Assembly (NCBI GenBank): GCA_026168455.1
Contig: CM047428.1
Span: 4,150,943-4,214,942 of the forward strand
Direction: 5' to 3'
DNA length: 64,000 nucleotides
Origin: Theocolax elegans
Taxonomy: Eukaryota; Arthropoda; Insecta; Hymenoptera; Cerocephalidae
Part shown: piece after piece, positions 1 to 14,800 of the stretch
How the letters are laid out: each line of letters starts with the position of its first letter
How positions within the stretch are numbered: the first letter of the stretch is position 1
Notes under the pieces: model-generated
The model's database searches: none
What the model was told of the DNA's origin: nothing
What the model saw: only the letters and a program-made list of their open reading frames with translations
Program-made: the position numbers and the translations under genes

Positions 1-1187
1 TGCAGGTAATAAAAACGTCCCTCTGGAAAGCTATCTGTAATCTGTATAGAAATAAATATATGATTATTGTAAAAACCAGTAAATGTTTGAGATATGAAAT
101 AAAATATTTCAAAGGTGTAATATATATAGATGTACATATTGGTAATATACAAATATATCATATAGATTTTAAAATATAGTCAAATGAATTATCGCACACA
201 TCACATTTTTATATATACGTATATATATATGTTATATAAATATATTTAAAAATACATCCTTATCGTTTATATTTCCTGTAATATGGTTGTACACACAGAG
301 TATATATATATATTATACATTATATGTATCATTGCAATATATGTAAATAATTTCTTATTCTTACACCATTGATTTTAACACGAAAATTATTGAAATTTTG
401 TGTTGATCTAAATTATCTTATACAAGTTTCCGCTTAATAAAGAGAATGTGCAGAGATTTATATATACAATATTGGTAAAGAAAAAGAAAAAAAAATAATT
501 AAAAATAAATGATGAAAAAAAGAAAATATAAAAGTAAATAGCAATGAAAATATAATCTTTAAAAAGCGGAAACACGTGTTAAGAAAATGTATAAGAATTT
601 ATACTCACTAGATTATTTAAAATTGCTCGAATTAGCTCAATTGTCGGAGCTCGGCTGGGAATACTGATAGTTTTGGTAACCCGCCGCTGGGAACGTTGGA
701 TTCTGTTGACCCGGTTGACCAGGTTGACCCGAACCTTGACCACCAGGAGTATAATAACCACCAGGTTGTGGAGGATTCATGCCTGGATAGCCGCCGTATG
801 GTTGGGGGAAAGCATTAGGCACACCACCTGGCCCTCCACCACCTCCACCTGGCGGTCCTCCTTGATTCGCCATTGCATTCGGTTGCATTGATTGTTGCTG
901 TTGTGGTTGTTGTTGTTGTTGATTCATTTGATTACCCTGCATACCACCGCCCTGTCCTGACTAAAAAGTAAGAAAATAATAAAAAATTAGATCTTGAAGA
1001 TACAGTTACCGAAATACATATTATTAAAAAAAAAATCTCTAAAATAGCGTTTGAAAAATAATATAGAATTGGGGCTTTGACTATGTAGTTATAAACATCA
1101 ATCATAATAATAACAATAAACAATCGTTATTATTATTAGAATATTTAACACTTCGATATTGATCATTTTTATTTCATATTAATTGAA
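1..1187. repeat. Left copy of tandem duplication over Psi 3' end
   Basis: Positions 1-1187 match 1576-2763 almost base for base. One extra A in a homopolymer shifts the offset from 1575 to 1576 near position 983. The match ends near 1187/2763. The left limit is unknown because the window starts inside the copy. About 390 bp of unrelated AT-rich sequence (1188-1575) separates the two units. The right unit joins the rest of the Psi gene, so it is the original. Confidence 0.9.
637..960 (-). CDS. Psi: Duplicate copy of the last coding exon of Psi
   Basis: This is a second copy of the Psi terminal exon, downstream of the first in transcription direction. It keeps the same acceptor AG (961-962), encodes the same Q- and G-rich C-terminal residues, and ends with the same TGA. 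It belongs to a tandem duplication with an offset of ~1575 bp. A transcript could in principle splice exon 11 to either copy and give the same protein. The copy next to exon 11 (2212-2535) would normally be used. It could equally be an assembly artefact from two alleles. Confidence 0.75.
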   Translation of the reverse strand, partial: SGQGGGMQGNQMNQQQQQPQQQQSMQPNAMANQGGPPGGGGGGPGGVPNAFPQPYGGYPGMNPPQPGGYYTPGGQGSGQPGQPGQQNPTFPAAGYQNYQYSQPSSDN

Positions 1188-1575
1188 TCTCATTCTAAAC
1201 ATTAATTTATGATACTAATATTGAAATTTAAAATACATGATGAGGAAAATAAACACGATGTTGTCATTGCATTATGAAATTATAATTGTTTCGGTTTATA
1301 CTAAAAGTCAGTTCAAAAAATCAGTTTCTCTTGTGTCACTTAATAACTAGAACAATGGGTATCCTACAATATGTAAAAAAAAGAAGAATATTCAATGATA
1401 TTTCTTGTATCATAAATAAAGCATAAAACATATACTGTCGGCGATTTTTAGGCTTCGTTTTTTTTCTTTAAACAACAGCCAAATGCTTTTAAACATCATT
1501 TTTGCATGTATAGATATATACATATATGGATGCATGTGTATTTATATTCATATGTATATATTTATATGGGAGTAC

Positions 1576-2763
1576 TGCAGGTAATAAAAACGTCCCTCTG
1601 GAAAGCTATCTGTAATCTGTATAGAAATAAATATATGATTATTGTAAAAACCAGTAAATGTTTGAGATATGAAATAAAATATTTCAAAGGTGTAATATAT
1701 ATAGATGTACATATTGGTAATATACAAATATATCATATAGATTTTAAAATATAGTCAAATGAATTATCGCACACATCACATTTTTATATATACGTATATA
1801 TATATGTTATATAAATATATTTAAAAATACATCCTTATCGTTTATATTTCCTGTAATATGGTTGTACACACAGAGTATATATATATATTATACATTATAT
1901 GTATCATTGCAATATATGTAAATAATTTCTTATTCTTACACCATTGATTTTAACACGAAAATTATTGAAATTTTGTGTTGATCTAAATTATCTTATACAA
2001 GTTTCCGCTTAATAAAGAGAATGTGCAGAGATTTATATATACAATATTGGTAAAGAAAAAGAAAAAAAAATAATTAAAAATAAATGATGAAAAAAAGAAA
2101 ATATAAAAGTAAATAGCAATGAAAATATAATCTTTAAAAAGCGGAAACACGTGTTAAGAAAATGTATAAGAATTTATACTCACTAGATTATTTAAAATTG
2201 CTCGAATTAGCTCAATTGTCGGAGCTCGGCTGGGAATACTGATAGTTTTGGTAACCCGCCGCTGGGAACGTTGGATTCTGTTGACCCGGTTGACCAGGTT
2301 GACCCGAACCTTGACCACCAGGAGTATAATAACCACCAGGTTGTGGAGGATTCATGCCTGGATAGCCGCCGTATGGTTGGGGGAAAGCATTAGGCACACC
2401 ACCTGGCCCTCCACCACCTCCACCTGGCGGTCCTCCTTGATTCGCCATTGCATTCGGTTGCATTGATTGTTGCTGTTGTGGTTGTTGTTGTTGTTGATTC
2501 ATTTGATTACCCTGCATACCACCGCCCTGTCCTGACTAAAAAGTAAGAAAATAATAAAAAAATTAGATCTTGAAGATACAGTTACCGAAATACATATTAT
2601 TAAAAAAAAAATCTCTAAAATAGCGTTTGAAAAATAATATAGAATTGGGGCTTTGACTATGTAGTTATAAACATCAATCATAATAATAACAATAAACAAT
2701 CGTTATTATTATTAGAATATTTAACACTTCGATATTGATCATTTTTATTTCATATTAATTGAA
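1576..2763. repeat. Right (original) copy of tandem duplication over Psi 3' end
   Basis: This is the partner of the repeat at 1-1187. It contains the Psi terminal exon and ~640 bp of downstream sequence that is probably 3' UTR. It is continuous with Psi intron 11 on the right. Confidence 0.9.
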
Positions 2764-5700
2764 TCTATTATAAACATTAATTTATGAATTAACTAATTGA
2801 AATTTTCTTTACAAGCTATAACTTCATGAGAATAGAGTACCATCAAAATCTTATCAAATAATTAAATTATAGTGTTTTCACAAAAATTAACTTTAACATC
2901 TTACTTACAATTAAATTGCTTGGATTGTAAATAATTGAAACGACTGAATAATAATTTTAATGAAAAATAAAAAATAAATATAGTTATAAACAGGTTAAAA
3001 CTTACTTTTGCTTTCTTCATTTGCGCTTCAATAGCTTCCGCTTCTTTGATTTGTCCAATATTTCTGTAATATTCTGCCCATTGAGCACTATAATCGGCTT
3101 GTCCTCCATTTTGAGTGGCTTGTTGTTGTTGCTGCTGAGGCTGTTGTTGTTGTTGTTGTTGCTGCTGCTGCTGCTGTTGTTGTTGTCCAGGCCCAGGAGC
3201 TGGTGGATTTTGACCTGGTACTGGTCCTAATTAAAAATAATTAATTATAATTATAAAAATAAAAAAATAATATATACTATCTATAATTGTAAGTTAATAA
3301 TTTTCTCTGTCGCTGTGAGAATGCAAGAATTGGAAGGAAAGAGTCAGTTACGAACACATAGTATCGTTTGAAAATGATCGACCTCAAATCGAACGATAAC
3401 TGATACTCCTCATACTCGCTTTCTGAGATCAACCAAGAATATTCTTAATTTATATTATAGATATTTAAGCGGTATCATAATAATATTTTTTATATATAAA
3501 GTAATAATTACCTGATTGATTTATATCGGGTTTCGCACCACCAGTTTGTGGGTGCTGTTGCTGTTTCGCCTGTTTTTCAATGAGATCAGCTTCTTCGTGA
3601 AGTCCTAAAGATCTGTAATATTGTGCCCATTGGGCACTGTAATCAGGTTGCCCTGTAGCTGGATTAATTTGAACGGGTGGTTGGTTTGCAGCATTCGGGT
3701 CTGCTGCGGGTGTCTGTCCAGGCCATGCTTGATAACCTGGTGTGGCATTCCACGAAGGGTTATATGCCATTGTATTTTGTGCTCCGTACATATTATTACC
3801 AGATGACTGGAAATTATACTAAATTATAATTAATTTAATTTGTGTTTCTCATTGAGAATTCGTAATCTGCCTACTTAAGGAATAAAAAGGAAAAATTATA
3901 AAAATCAAAGCTAACGTCAATCTAATACTTGATTTATTTTCAAATCTTTATTCTAAATTATGTATGTGAATTGTGCAAAATAATGTATTACTTAGATGTT
4001 AGAAAATTAATAATTTGTATGATTCACATACTGTAAAACTTGATTTACGATAATAAATTGTAATTATTAGCAAGATAAGGATGTCGAAAAGACGATTAGA
4101 ATTATTTAAAATTTACAAGCACTTAATCGGTTACGTTACTAACGCGTCACTATTTGGTGACATATAAAAATTACCTTTTACATTAATATTCGAAAATTTA
4201 GTTTACAAAAAATACATTCTTCAAAATATTATACATACCATGCCTCCTCCCAGCTTTTCACCAAATATTCTTTTCGCGTGTTCCACCTGCTCAGGTGTTC
4301 CTTTAATGGTAAAGAACTTTTCAGTTTCAGTACCTGGATTCCGCCTATCTAGTTCGCAGTGGGCTCCAGTTTGTTGATTAATTTGTTTAATCGTTTCACC
4401 ACCTAAAATGTTTCAGTTACATTATCAAGTGAATTACTTAATCTATTATAGTCTATAAAGATAAATTGAATTGATAGTAACCTTTTCCAATGATGATTCC
4501 ACATTTGTTAGATGGAACTGGATAACTAAATTCTATTTTATTTCCCATGTCATTTTGTCTCCTATTGTCCCATCCTCCGCCATATTCATTAGGTCGTCCC
4601 GGATTAAAACCATTACCACGTGTGTTACCTCCTCTTCCTTTATTCTAAATAGTAAAAGAAAACATTAAATATTAAATAACAAAATAAAATTTGATGTATG
4701 CATTACATTCTTTTAACACGTTCAGTGCAGACTAAAATGTTACAATTCATTTAAACAATACATTTCGAATAAATTTTATTATTTTAATTTCTGCAATAAA
4801 TGTGAGATTAATAGTAACTTCTTTCTAAAACAAAGTATACAATTTATAAATTATTTCAATTTCCTTCTTTCAGTAGTTACAGTTACTAATTCATCCCTGA
4901 AGCAAGAATTAATAAGTAAAAAAATTTTTGTTTTCAATGAACATCTGTGAAGAAATAGTAAAACGAGAGACAAATGAAACAGAAAATATGTTTGATAATT
5001 GTTCCTGAAAGAAGCAATTTAATATATAAAAACACAAGTGTCAGAGGTGCTTCTGTGTTATTAAATATTTTTTAATAATAATAATAAAGTAAAAGAAAAT
5101 GTAATAATCTTTGTGTCATCGATATCTCAGCAGGAGAGCACACACGTGTATTAGCAGCAGCAGCAAACGTGTAAGTAAATGTATGCATTTTCGAGGCCAT
5201 TGTGTCGAAGACATACCAGGACGCTGTCGATCATGCCCTGAATCCTCTGGCGTGCATTCTCGACAAGATCGTTGTTACCAGTGATAAGGCACGTGCGGTC
5301 ACCGGGAGCCTCGTCTTTCATTTGTAAGAACTGAATCTTAGCGCCTGTCTCCTGCTGAAGTTTTTTTATCATGTCGCCACCTTTGCCAATAACGACGCCA
5401 ACCGCGTCTTTCGGCACGAATACCTAAGAGGTTGAGTTTAGAATAATCATTGTTTATTTGTATCAATACAATCTGCTAAACCTGTTTCCTATCTCTGTTC
5501 ATAACAATGGACAAAAAAGTAAGTGCAAAGGCTGGTAATTGAGTTAGTGTATGATAATACAAATAAACAAACATTTATCTTAGTTATAATAACATTTATT
5601 TTATTTATTGTGAGTTTTATCGTGTGATGTATAAAGTAAGCTGATAAGTTAACTTCACATAATACAGATAAATGTATCCCAATCATGCATTTTGTATTCC

Positions 5701-5799
5701 TGCAACTACTAAATGTGAACCAAACGTTGAGTTATGTAGTAGTTCGTATGGTATTAATGCAAAAGTACATGCTTATTCATGTAAAAAGTGCATGTGTGT

Positions 5800-5836
<37 letters not shown>

Positions 5837-8800
5837 TGTGCGTGTTATCATGGGACAATAAAGGATAATATATAGTAATATTTTCTATTTATAATAAAAC
5901 TACTCAAATAAAATATATTAAGTTAATTGAACAAAGAAAAACACAATTAACATATGAAATCTATAAAAATATATCAAAAATTTATAATATATGGTGATAT
6001 TTTTTTAGTTGTTTATCTTTGTAATATCTGCATATCTTTGAAATCATTAGTAAACATTTATTTACAAGTTATTATATTCAGTGACTGTACAAGGCTTTTA
6101 GAATAATAACGTACTTTGATGCAAATGTACTTGCAATATACACATTTTTTTAAAATAATTTCAAGCATTGATTTGTTAATTTAATTCATAAATGGCAAAA
6201 TATGCAAAAAATTTTATGCGAATTATTACTAAAATTGATCTAAATTAAATCTATTAAAAGTACATTATTGAAATATGTGTTTAATAATAAGCTTATAATA
6301 AAATGTGCAATTTCATAAATAATTATAATTTTCATTTGCAATTTGTAGGATTTTACATCACTGTTTTCTGTAAAATGAATTTGATTAACTAGTACTAACA
6401 ACTTTAGATAAAAGATTGGTTATTACATGAAGCACCTCTGATGAAATTTTAAAAGATAAATAAGGATTCTTATTCTTATACAGTAAATTATCATTTTAGA
6501 TAAAATAAACAACCAACCAATAGCGACTTAAGCCGCTCTAAACGTGGTAAAGAGAATAATAGTTAGTGACTTAGAATTATAACAAAATAATATTTAATTA
6601 CCTCTACTCCTTCTGAACTGCCATCTTGATTAAAGTTGTTACCTCCAGAAAAGCTATTTCTGGAACCTCGATTATACATTTGCATTTCCTTTTCAGCTAT
6701 TAGTTCGTAAACTAATTGTTTTGCATGTTCCACTTTTTGTGGATCACCAGTGATTCTAAAATTTTTAAATTCGTATAATCATTCTGGTTATAATGTTTAT
6801 AAATATGTTTAAAATAAAAAGTTTAAATCAGTCTTACCTCAGAGGTTTCTCCTGTTCCTGAGCTGGACCCTCCTGAATAACTACCATTTTGGCTCCAGAT
6901 TTTTCTTGAAGTTGCTTTATTGTTTCTCCTCCCTTTCCAATTATCAGACCGACTTTAGGACCGGGAATCATTATTTCAACAAAACCTGGATGACCTGTAG
7001 TTACCATGGTAGGAGTCGAAGTACTAACAGGTCCAGGGTAGGGAGGATTCGCTCCTGGTATGAGATCTTCAGGTTTGTTCCTTTGGTTGACGATCGATAG
7101 GACAAGTTCCTTGGCTCGACTGAAACACACAAACACCAAAGCAATTTAGTAAATTTGAAAAATAAATCTTTTTGATACAGCTGAGTTAACCTAATATAAC
7201 TGTGTTACAAGATGAATAAATGAAATTGAATTGAAATACATAGATACATGGCAATAGTGTTCTTTTTCATAGTGTGATAATAAGTATATATTAAAATAAT
7301 TAATTGTTTATATATTCATTCATAGAAACTGATTTATGAAAATTTATCCCTATGTGAAAATCATAATCATCATCAGTGCTACGTTGGGCTGTTCCAAAAG
7401 ATAAAAACATTGATTATCTTCCAGTAGCGAAAAATACGTCCCCATGCATTTTTCTATTTATTATTTTCTTCATCCAATATTTTCATTCAAATCCTCCCAC
7501 TTCCCTCTCCAAACCCTAGTGAAAGTAAAAAGCTATTAGTAAATGCAACAGTCATCAAATCAAATTGTCAAATAAATTGAAATGAAGGTATTGGAGGCCA
7601 CCTGTACTCACATCCAGGGCCATACGTTTTTATTTGAAGTATAATTTAGAATTTCATTTTTTCTTTTAATAAACATGATATATACTTAATTAAAACTGTT
7701 AAAGTTATACAATATATATCACACATAGAAGTAAAATCATATAGCATTATATAAAAATCATATTAACCATTAAAATATATTCTATATCCAAATATTTATT
7801 TAAATTATTAATATACTGCAGAATAGTATATCTATTTAAATAAATATCTGTTACATTTAATAAATCTTTTATTGGTTAATATAAATTTTAAGATCACATA
7901 AATAAAATATTTAAAATACATTCTTAAAAGTAAATTTAGTACGGTATTTACTTAATTATAACTTGACACATCAACATTAAATTTTGACAAACTTATAAAT
8001 GTAATAAAATGTTAGAAATATTGTGAAACCAATGTCAATAATATTGCATGTACATATTGAAATAAATAATATAACAAGTATTTTGATGTAGCTGAACAAC
8101 TTTTTACCACATATACCAGCATTGCAATGATCCTAACAATAGACTTACTTGAACCAATATTATTTTATGTAAATAAAAAAAAATGCATTGCTTTGCGATT
8201 TTCATAATTATATACTTATGTATATCTATTAGAGTTTGGAAGTGTGCAGGGTAATCATTAATTAGATGAGGATAAATTTATACAAATATGTGTTGAATTC
8301 ATTTTTTATCCCTAAATCAACAATATCAGAAATAATATGATATCATATGTGTATGGCAAAATAAAATAAAGATTGTAAACAATAGAAAAACATAAAAAGT
8401 AAGTTACTTGACAGCATCTCGGGAGCCGGTTAGCGTGCAAGTACGCTCAGGCAAACCCCCACTTTCTGCAGCCATTTGAATTTTACATCCAGTTTCACTT
8501 TGTAATCTTGTTATTTGTTCTCCACCTCTGCCAATAACTGAAAAAATATTGTAACAAAATTTAATATTTACATTCTCTAATTATTAAAAAAAGTTACTAC
8601 TAAATTAAATTTGTTGTTTTACTACTAAAAAAAATTAAAAATTTAAAATTTGATTAAAACTATATAAATGTTATATTCTATTAATCTACGTACAAAATTG
8701 TAATATATGATTGGTGAGTATAAATTGCAGGAAATTTCTTAATAATTTATAGGGTAAATTGTGGTGGAGGGTTATATATATATAACGCAGATATAAATAT

Positions 8801-11800
8801 ATGATTGCAACAAAAATTTTTTTGTTTTGTAATGCATTATCTCAGGAGATAAAAGACTACATTATAAAATGTAATACCTTATTTTGAGTATTCTGGGAGA
8901 GAGAGCTAAAGAATCTTTGGTGAATTTGGTAAAAAAAATGGTTTCAGTTTTAAATTTGTATTTTATATTAAATCTTTTTAGGATTTTCAGTAAACTTTTT
9001 AATTTGACCTATCAACGTCTGAAACAACAAAAATGTTTTCTGACTTTTGTAGTCATTATTTTATACTTACTATGGCCTAACATAATGTTAATACTTTATT
9101 AAATAGTTTTGGGTTTATTCTTTTGAATCCAAAAAAAAGTTAACTATGATTTTTTAAATGTAAAAAAATTCAAAAATTTGATGCTTTTATTTTTTAAATT
9201 TATTTATATAACAAAAAATAAGTAAAAGTTGTTCAGTTCAAGATACAATGTGGAATCAATAACTATACTTTAACCTTGTATTTTTTGTTTTTTATTATCA
9301 GATAGTAAAAAAATTTTAATATAAATTACGAAAAAATAGCAAACAATGAACAAAATGAGCTAATGAACAAAAAGTACAGGGCTGAAGTATAGTTATTAAT
9401 TCCACATTTTATCTTAAACTGAACGAATTCTATCCATTTTTTGTTATACAAATAAATAAAAAAATAAGAGTACCAAATTTTTTGCATTTTTTACGTTTAA
9501 AAAATTATACTTAAATTTTTTTGAAACAAGATAGATCAATTTTCTCAACGGCATTCAAAAGAATAGATCCAAAACTATTGAAAAAAAATTAGTATTACAT
9601 TAAGCCATAATTTAAGCATGAAATAGCGCTACTAAAGTCAGGAAACTTTTTTTGCTGTTATAGGCGCTAATATTTATGAAAATAAATACTTTTATTTTAT
9701 AGCACAAATTTTTGGATTTTTAATCAAAAACAAAAAATTTTACTTTAGTAGTTACTTTTTCTAAAGGTTTAAAATACATATTGGGTTATATGTATTTTTA
9801 ATACATGAATTGTATAAACTTAAAAAAATAATTTAGACTTACTCAATCCAACCATTTTGTCGGGAACTCTGATATCTTCATTGCAAATACCTCCCAACAC
9901 AGGATTAGGTGTTGTAGGTCCACTCGGTCTTGTATTTGGACTGTCATTGATAGTTGGTATACTGGGAGTTGTATTTCCACGAAGATTTAACAATGGGTCA
10001 GGTATTATAGGTGCTAACTTCTTTGCTTCAGGTTCTAGAAATTTAATAGAATAGGGGGATACCGAACATGGGTGAATTGATAAAACAATAACACGATATT
10101 TAAAGAAGAAAATTGTTAAATAATAAAATACCAATTACATAGTATATATATATATGAGACATCATCAATAATAATATATCACATATAATATCATGAAAAC
10201 GCAAATAATTATTATAAATATGAAATAATAATAAATTAAAAGTATATAATTAATGTATATGAGCTACCCTAGAAAATGAAATACAATAGACAGATGAATA
10301 AAAATTATACATTGTAAATTTGTGCACAAAGTTTTCAGAATAATAGAAGCTTAAACAATAGATAAACCAGACTTTTTGTTCATATATTAATCATTTTTAC
10401 CTGAACAATCCTCCAATGGGCGTTTCTTTGGTGGTTCCTGATTATTTTGTGTACCTTGTGGGTTAATCTTAGCAGCAATCTGAAATAAGAGTCAAATGTG
10501 GCATAATGTCTTAACAAGAGTTTTCTCGTTTTTATCGTAGAGAACCTATCTAGTGTTAAAAACATGTATATTCAACTAGTTTTAATGTTTAAAATACAAT
10601 TTGTATATGTAAGGATATAGTATACAAAAAATATATTATTTATACTAATGTATATACAAATAATTATTATTTTATTAATATGTTGCTTTAATAGATAAGT
10701 ATTGATGTTTTTGGCTTTGGATATACCCTATCAATTGATATCTATTTTTTATCTTATCAAATAGTAAAATATCCTGAAATACTTGGATCAAAGAATATTA
10801 TACTAATAAATGTAAAATATCTCTTTGAATAACAATTTATATTTACACATTAAAATAACGTTGTTTATTTTGAAAAAATAAATAAAACGATCATGTGGAT
10901 TTAGACAATCACGATTGTAGGTATCAAATATTGTGCTTGAATAAATAAAATGTCTCAAAATTATTAACTGCAAAAGATTTATTAAATAATTGTTAAACAT
11001 TAACTTAATTGAACTTAATAGTGTAAACTTGTTACATGCAAATAAATAAATCTGCGCTCAAGATAATTTGAAATTAGTTAAAAGTGATTATGAATAATTG
11101 AATGAATTTAAGTATTAGTAAATAAGTAAGGTAATGCAAGATAAATCAAGAAATGACTAGTTAAGATAATTTGTGTATTACATAAAACATGAAGAACTCG
11201 TTATAAGGTAAAGTAACCATTACTGGGACAACGCAAGAAGTGTCTCCGATACTGGGACAATAACATATATCGCCAAGTATCTGTTATATTTTAACATGAA
11301 CGATAAAAGTAAAAATTATTTTGTATTTTTGAAGCTATTATGAATCTATTTGTAATATTTGTTTTAATTATGAAAACTTATACATTCAGTAAAAAATAAT
11401 AAAAGATGCTTCTCAACATCTGTGACTGAAGCGCTGCAAAATTCGCCATTTTTTTGTATTTAAAAAATTTTGTGCAAGACTTGTATAGCTTTTAATTAAT
11501 AAAATTTTAAGCTAATAATTAGTAAGTTTTATTTTTACTCATTTTCAATACGCTTATGTATAAAATCCGTACTTCCTTTAGCGATTTTATTCAATAAGTT
11601 ATGAATATTTAAATGTCCCGCGTTTGGATACGTTTTTGACGAAGTTGCCTAAACTGAGACGACATGTCACTGACCGTCTCAGTCTCGGATCCGGCAGCAT
11701 GAGTTGCACAACTGCGTATCCTTTACTGAAACGTTGAATTCAATCGAGGTTTTTAATAACATTTCATCTATTGTGTTAATAATATATCAAGAATATTGTT

Positions 11801-14800
11801 TATCAACTCCTTGCTTGTCCTGAAATTAATTATTTTATCATGAAAAAAAATTATTGCAAGTTCTCTGTTGTGTAAGTACTCATTATAACCTTAAATTTTG
11901 GAAACTGCTTAGGTAAGTAATATAATAGTATCTAATAAATGTAATTATTCAATAATAATTAATTAATATTACATTTAAATTGAATATTGTAGGTTACTGA
12001 ATTTGTTTTGATAATGGCCAGACAAAGAAAGAAGGAGTCAAAAAAGCAATTAAACAAAAAAAAACTAAAGAATAAAGTGGTAACACGGAGCAAAAGAGTT
12101 GAGAAAAACTATACTGTAGACGAAGTTCGAGAAGCTGTAAAATATATACGAGAGGGAAAATCTTTCCGAGAAGCTGCAGACAGTACCGGAGTTCCTAAGA
12201 GTACACTATTTAGGATAACAAAGGGTGCTACACAAATTGATTGTAAAAAGGGTGCTCCTCCAGTGCTTAGTACACAAGAAGAAGAGGATATAGTAAAATG
12301 GATTTTATACTGTGCAGAAAGAGGTTTTCCTGTGCATAAAAAACAGTTATTAGATACAGTAAAGAATTATGTAGTTGATGCAGGAAGAAAAAATCCTTTT
12401 ACAGGTGATCGCCCGGGTAAAAAGTGGTATAGTTTATTTATGAAGAGACATAGCAATTTGAGTATTAGAACAGCTCAAAATCTTACAACAACTAGAGCAT
12501 CCGTTTCTGAGAGTGACTTGAGAAAGTGGTTTGGGAAGTTAAAAGAATATTTACAAGAAAATAATTTGTTGTCGTTGAATCCAAAAAGAATATTTAACCT
12601 GGATGAATCATCTTTCATGCTAGTTCCTCCAAAAAATGATGGCGTGATTGCTCAGAAAGGTGCAAGAGCAATTTATAAAATTGTAAGTGGTAATGAGAAA
12701 GGCAATCTCACCGTTCTTTTCACTGCTGCTGCATCCGGAAAGTTACTTCCACCAATGATATTATTTGATCTCAAGACAACACCAAGAAAAGAAATTCTTG
12801 AAAAGATACCGAGTGACTGGGCAGTAGGTAATACTGAAAAAGGTTGGATGACGTCAGATAGCTTCTACAAATATATTGTGAATGTTTTTATAAGTGGCTT
12901 GTAGACAACAAATATGAATTTCCTGTGATTTTATATGCAGATAATCATTCATCGCACCTAACGATGCCGTTAGCTAAGTTTTGTAAGGAGAAACAAATAG
13001 AATTAATAGGATTGTACCCAAATTCTACCCATATTATTCAGCCCTTAGACGTAGGATTGTTTCATGTCTTAAAAGAGAAATACAAAGTAGCTAACGACAC
13101 TTGGAGAATCCAGAATAATATTGTTGATGTGAAAAAGTATATGTTTGCTGGAATTTTAAAACAGGCTTTGGACTCGTATGACTTCACCAAGTGCATTGTT
13201 AATGGATTTCGAGGCTGCGGATTAGTTCCATTTGATCCTAATGCAGTGCAATACAATATTCTTAATAAAAGAAAAAAACGAAACAAAATTTGACAGCGAA
13301 TGACACAAAAGAAGTTTGTTCAGGCAGTTCAGCCGATGGCAATGAAACTTTTTTGCAGAAATTTGAAAGGGACATACTATCTCCTAGTATTTTAGAAGAC
13401 TTTGTACAAAATGAGTTCAATGAATTCTGGACTGGAGATGTCAAATTAGAAGGTCTTTTTGAATGTTGGAAAAAAATGAGAAATACTTCTGGTAAATTCC
13501 TATTGGATTCTTATTACATTGACTAACATATACTTATTTTAATAATTGTATATTGTCAATCGATTTGTGATTTTTTATACTTAGCTTATTTAATTCCTGA
13601 TTTTCATTTCTCATCTTAGATATCGTTGTAACTGCAAGTAAGGTAAACGAAGATTTAATAAATAATATTCATGTTAACAAGGTCGAGACTACCTTAACTA
13701 AGAGTCATTTAATTATAGATAATGTAAATATAGCCGATTGTGATATAGTGTTTGCACAAGATTTGCTAGGGAATGTAGTAGATGTCTCAGAGCAATTAGA
13801 AAATGTATTAAATCCTACAATTAAAACTCCAGTTATTATAGCTGCACGAGCTAAGGCAATTTGTCTACAACAGAATTCTATGATTCACCAAGGTTTGTCA
13901 AAATTACTTAAACATAAAATTTTCAATATATTTGTAATAATAATTTAATTGTCTATTTTTTAGACGTAAACATTTGTGTTGAAGAGTCCACTACACAAAT
14001 AAATACACCAGCTGGAGCAAATCAGTCGTTTAGTATACATACAGATGATAATGCCACAAATGACTCTGCTATGCTCACTCCAGAAGACAGATTTACAAGT
14101 ACGTCTCAACAAACTGCTACATCAGATGAGTTATTGATTGCGGAAGAAATTACAGGTGCATCAGATATACTATTTGCATCACAGCATATTTTAAATAGTC
14201 AAGACCAAGACTTACTTAATTCTGAAATTCCTAGTCCACAAGATAGTCTGTCTAACTCTGACCTGCGTGCAAGTACACCAAATGATTATGAGGCACGCAT
14301 TCTACTTGATAATACTGCTATCACGTTCCAGCAAGATTTCATTAGAAATACATTGCATGGTTAGTTGAAAATATTATTAAAATTTTTATATTATAATTAC
14401 AATTTATATATAATTTCCAGACGTAGGAACTTGTATGAAAGAATCCATTGATGAACCGAATCAACAAATTATACAAGGGCAATGTTTCGATAGTCATGAT
14501 CATTCTTCAAGTGATTCAATTGCTCCGACTCCTAAAGCTAGTTCACTGAGAACTAGTAAAATAGATGCAGCTATTAACTTAATTCCAAGTGAAAACCCGA
14601 TTTCTATAAATCAATCGACAGATACAAATACTGCAACTACTAATGTTACAAGTGAGTATAAAACTTATTTTACTAATGCATATATTATATTTTGTATTCA
14701 TTGTTATTTAAATTGATCATTTTATTTTAGACAATCAGAGTTTAAATATCTCACAAGAACTGCTTAAAATTGTAAGAGTTCCTCAATTCAAGTCTAAAAG

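Noticed and set aside
673..891. Plus-strand open frame across the Psi terminal exon copy
   Set aside because: Antisense shadow of the Q/G-rich exon; the minus strand has the splice site, stop and family similarity.
8884..9102. Plus-strand open frame [11 protein letters not shown]
   Set aside because: Inside a degenerate inverted-repeat element, no known family, and low-complexity F/L-rich sequence.
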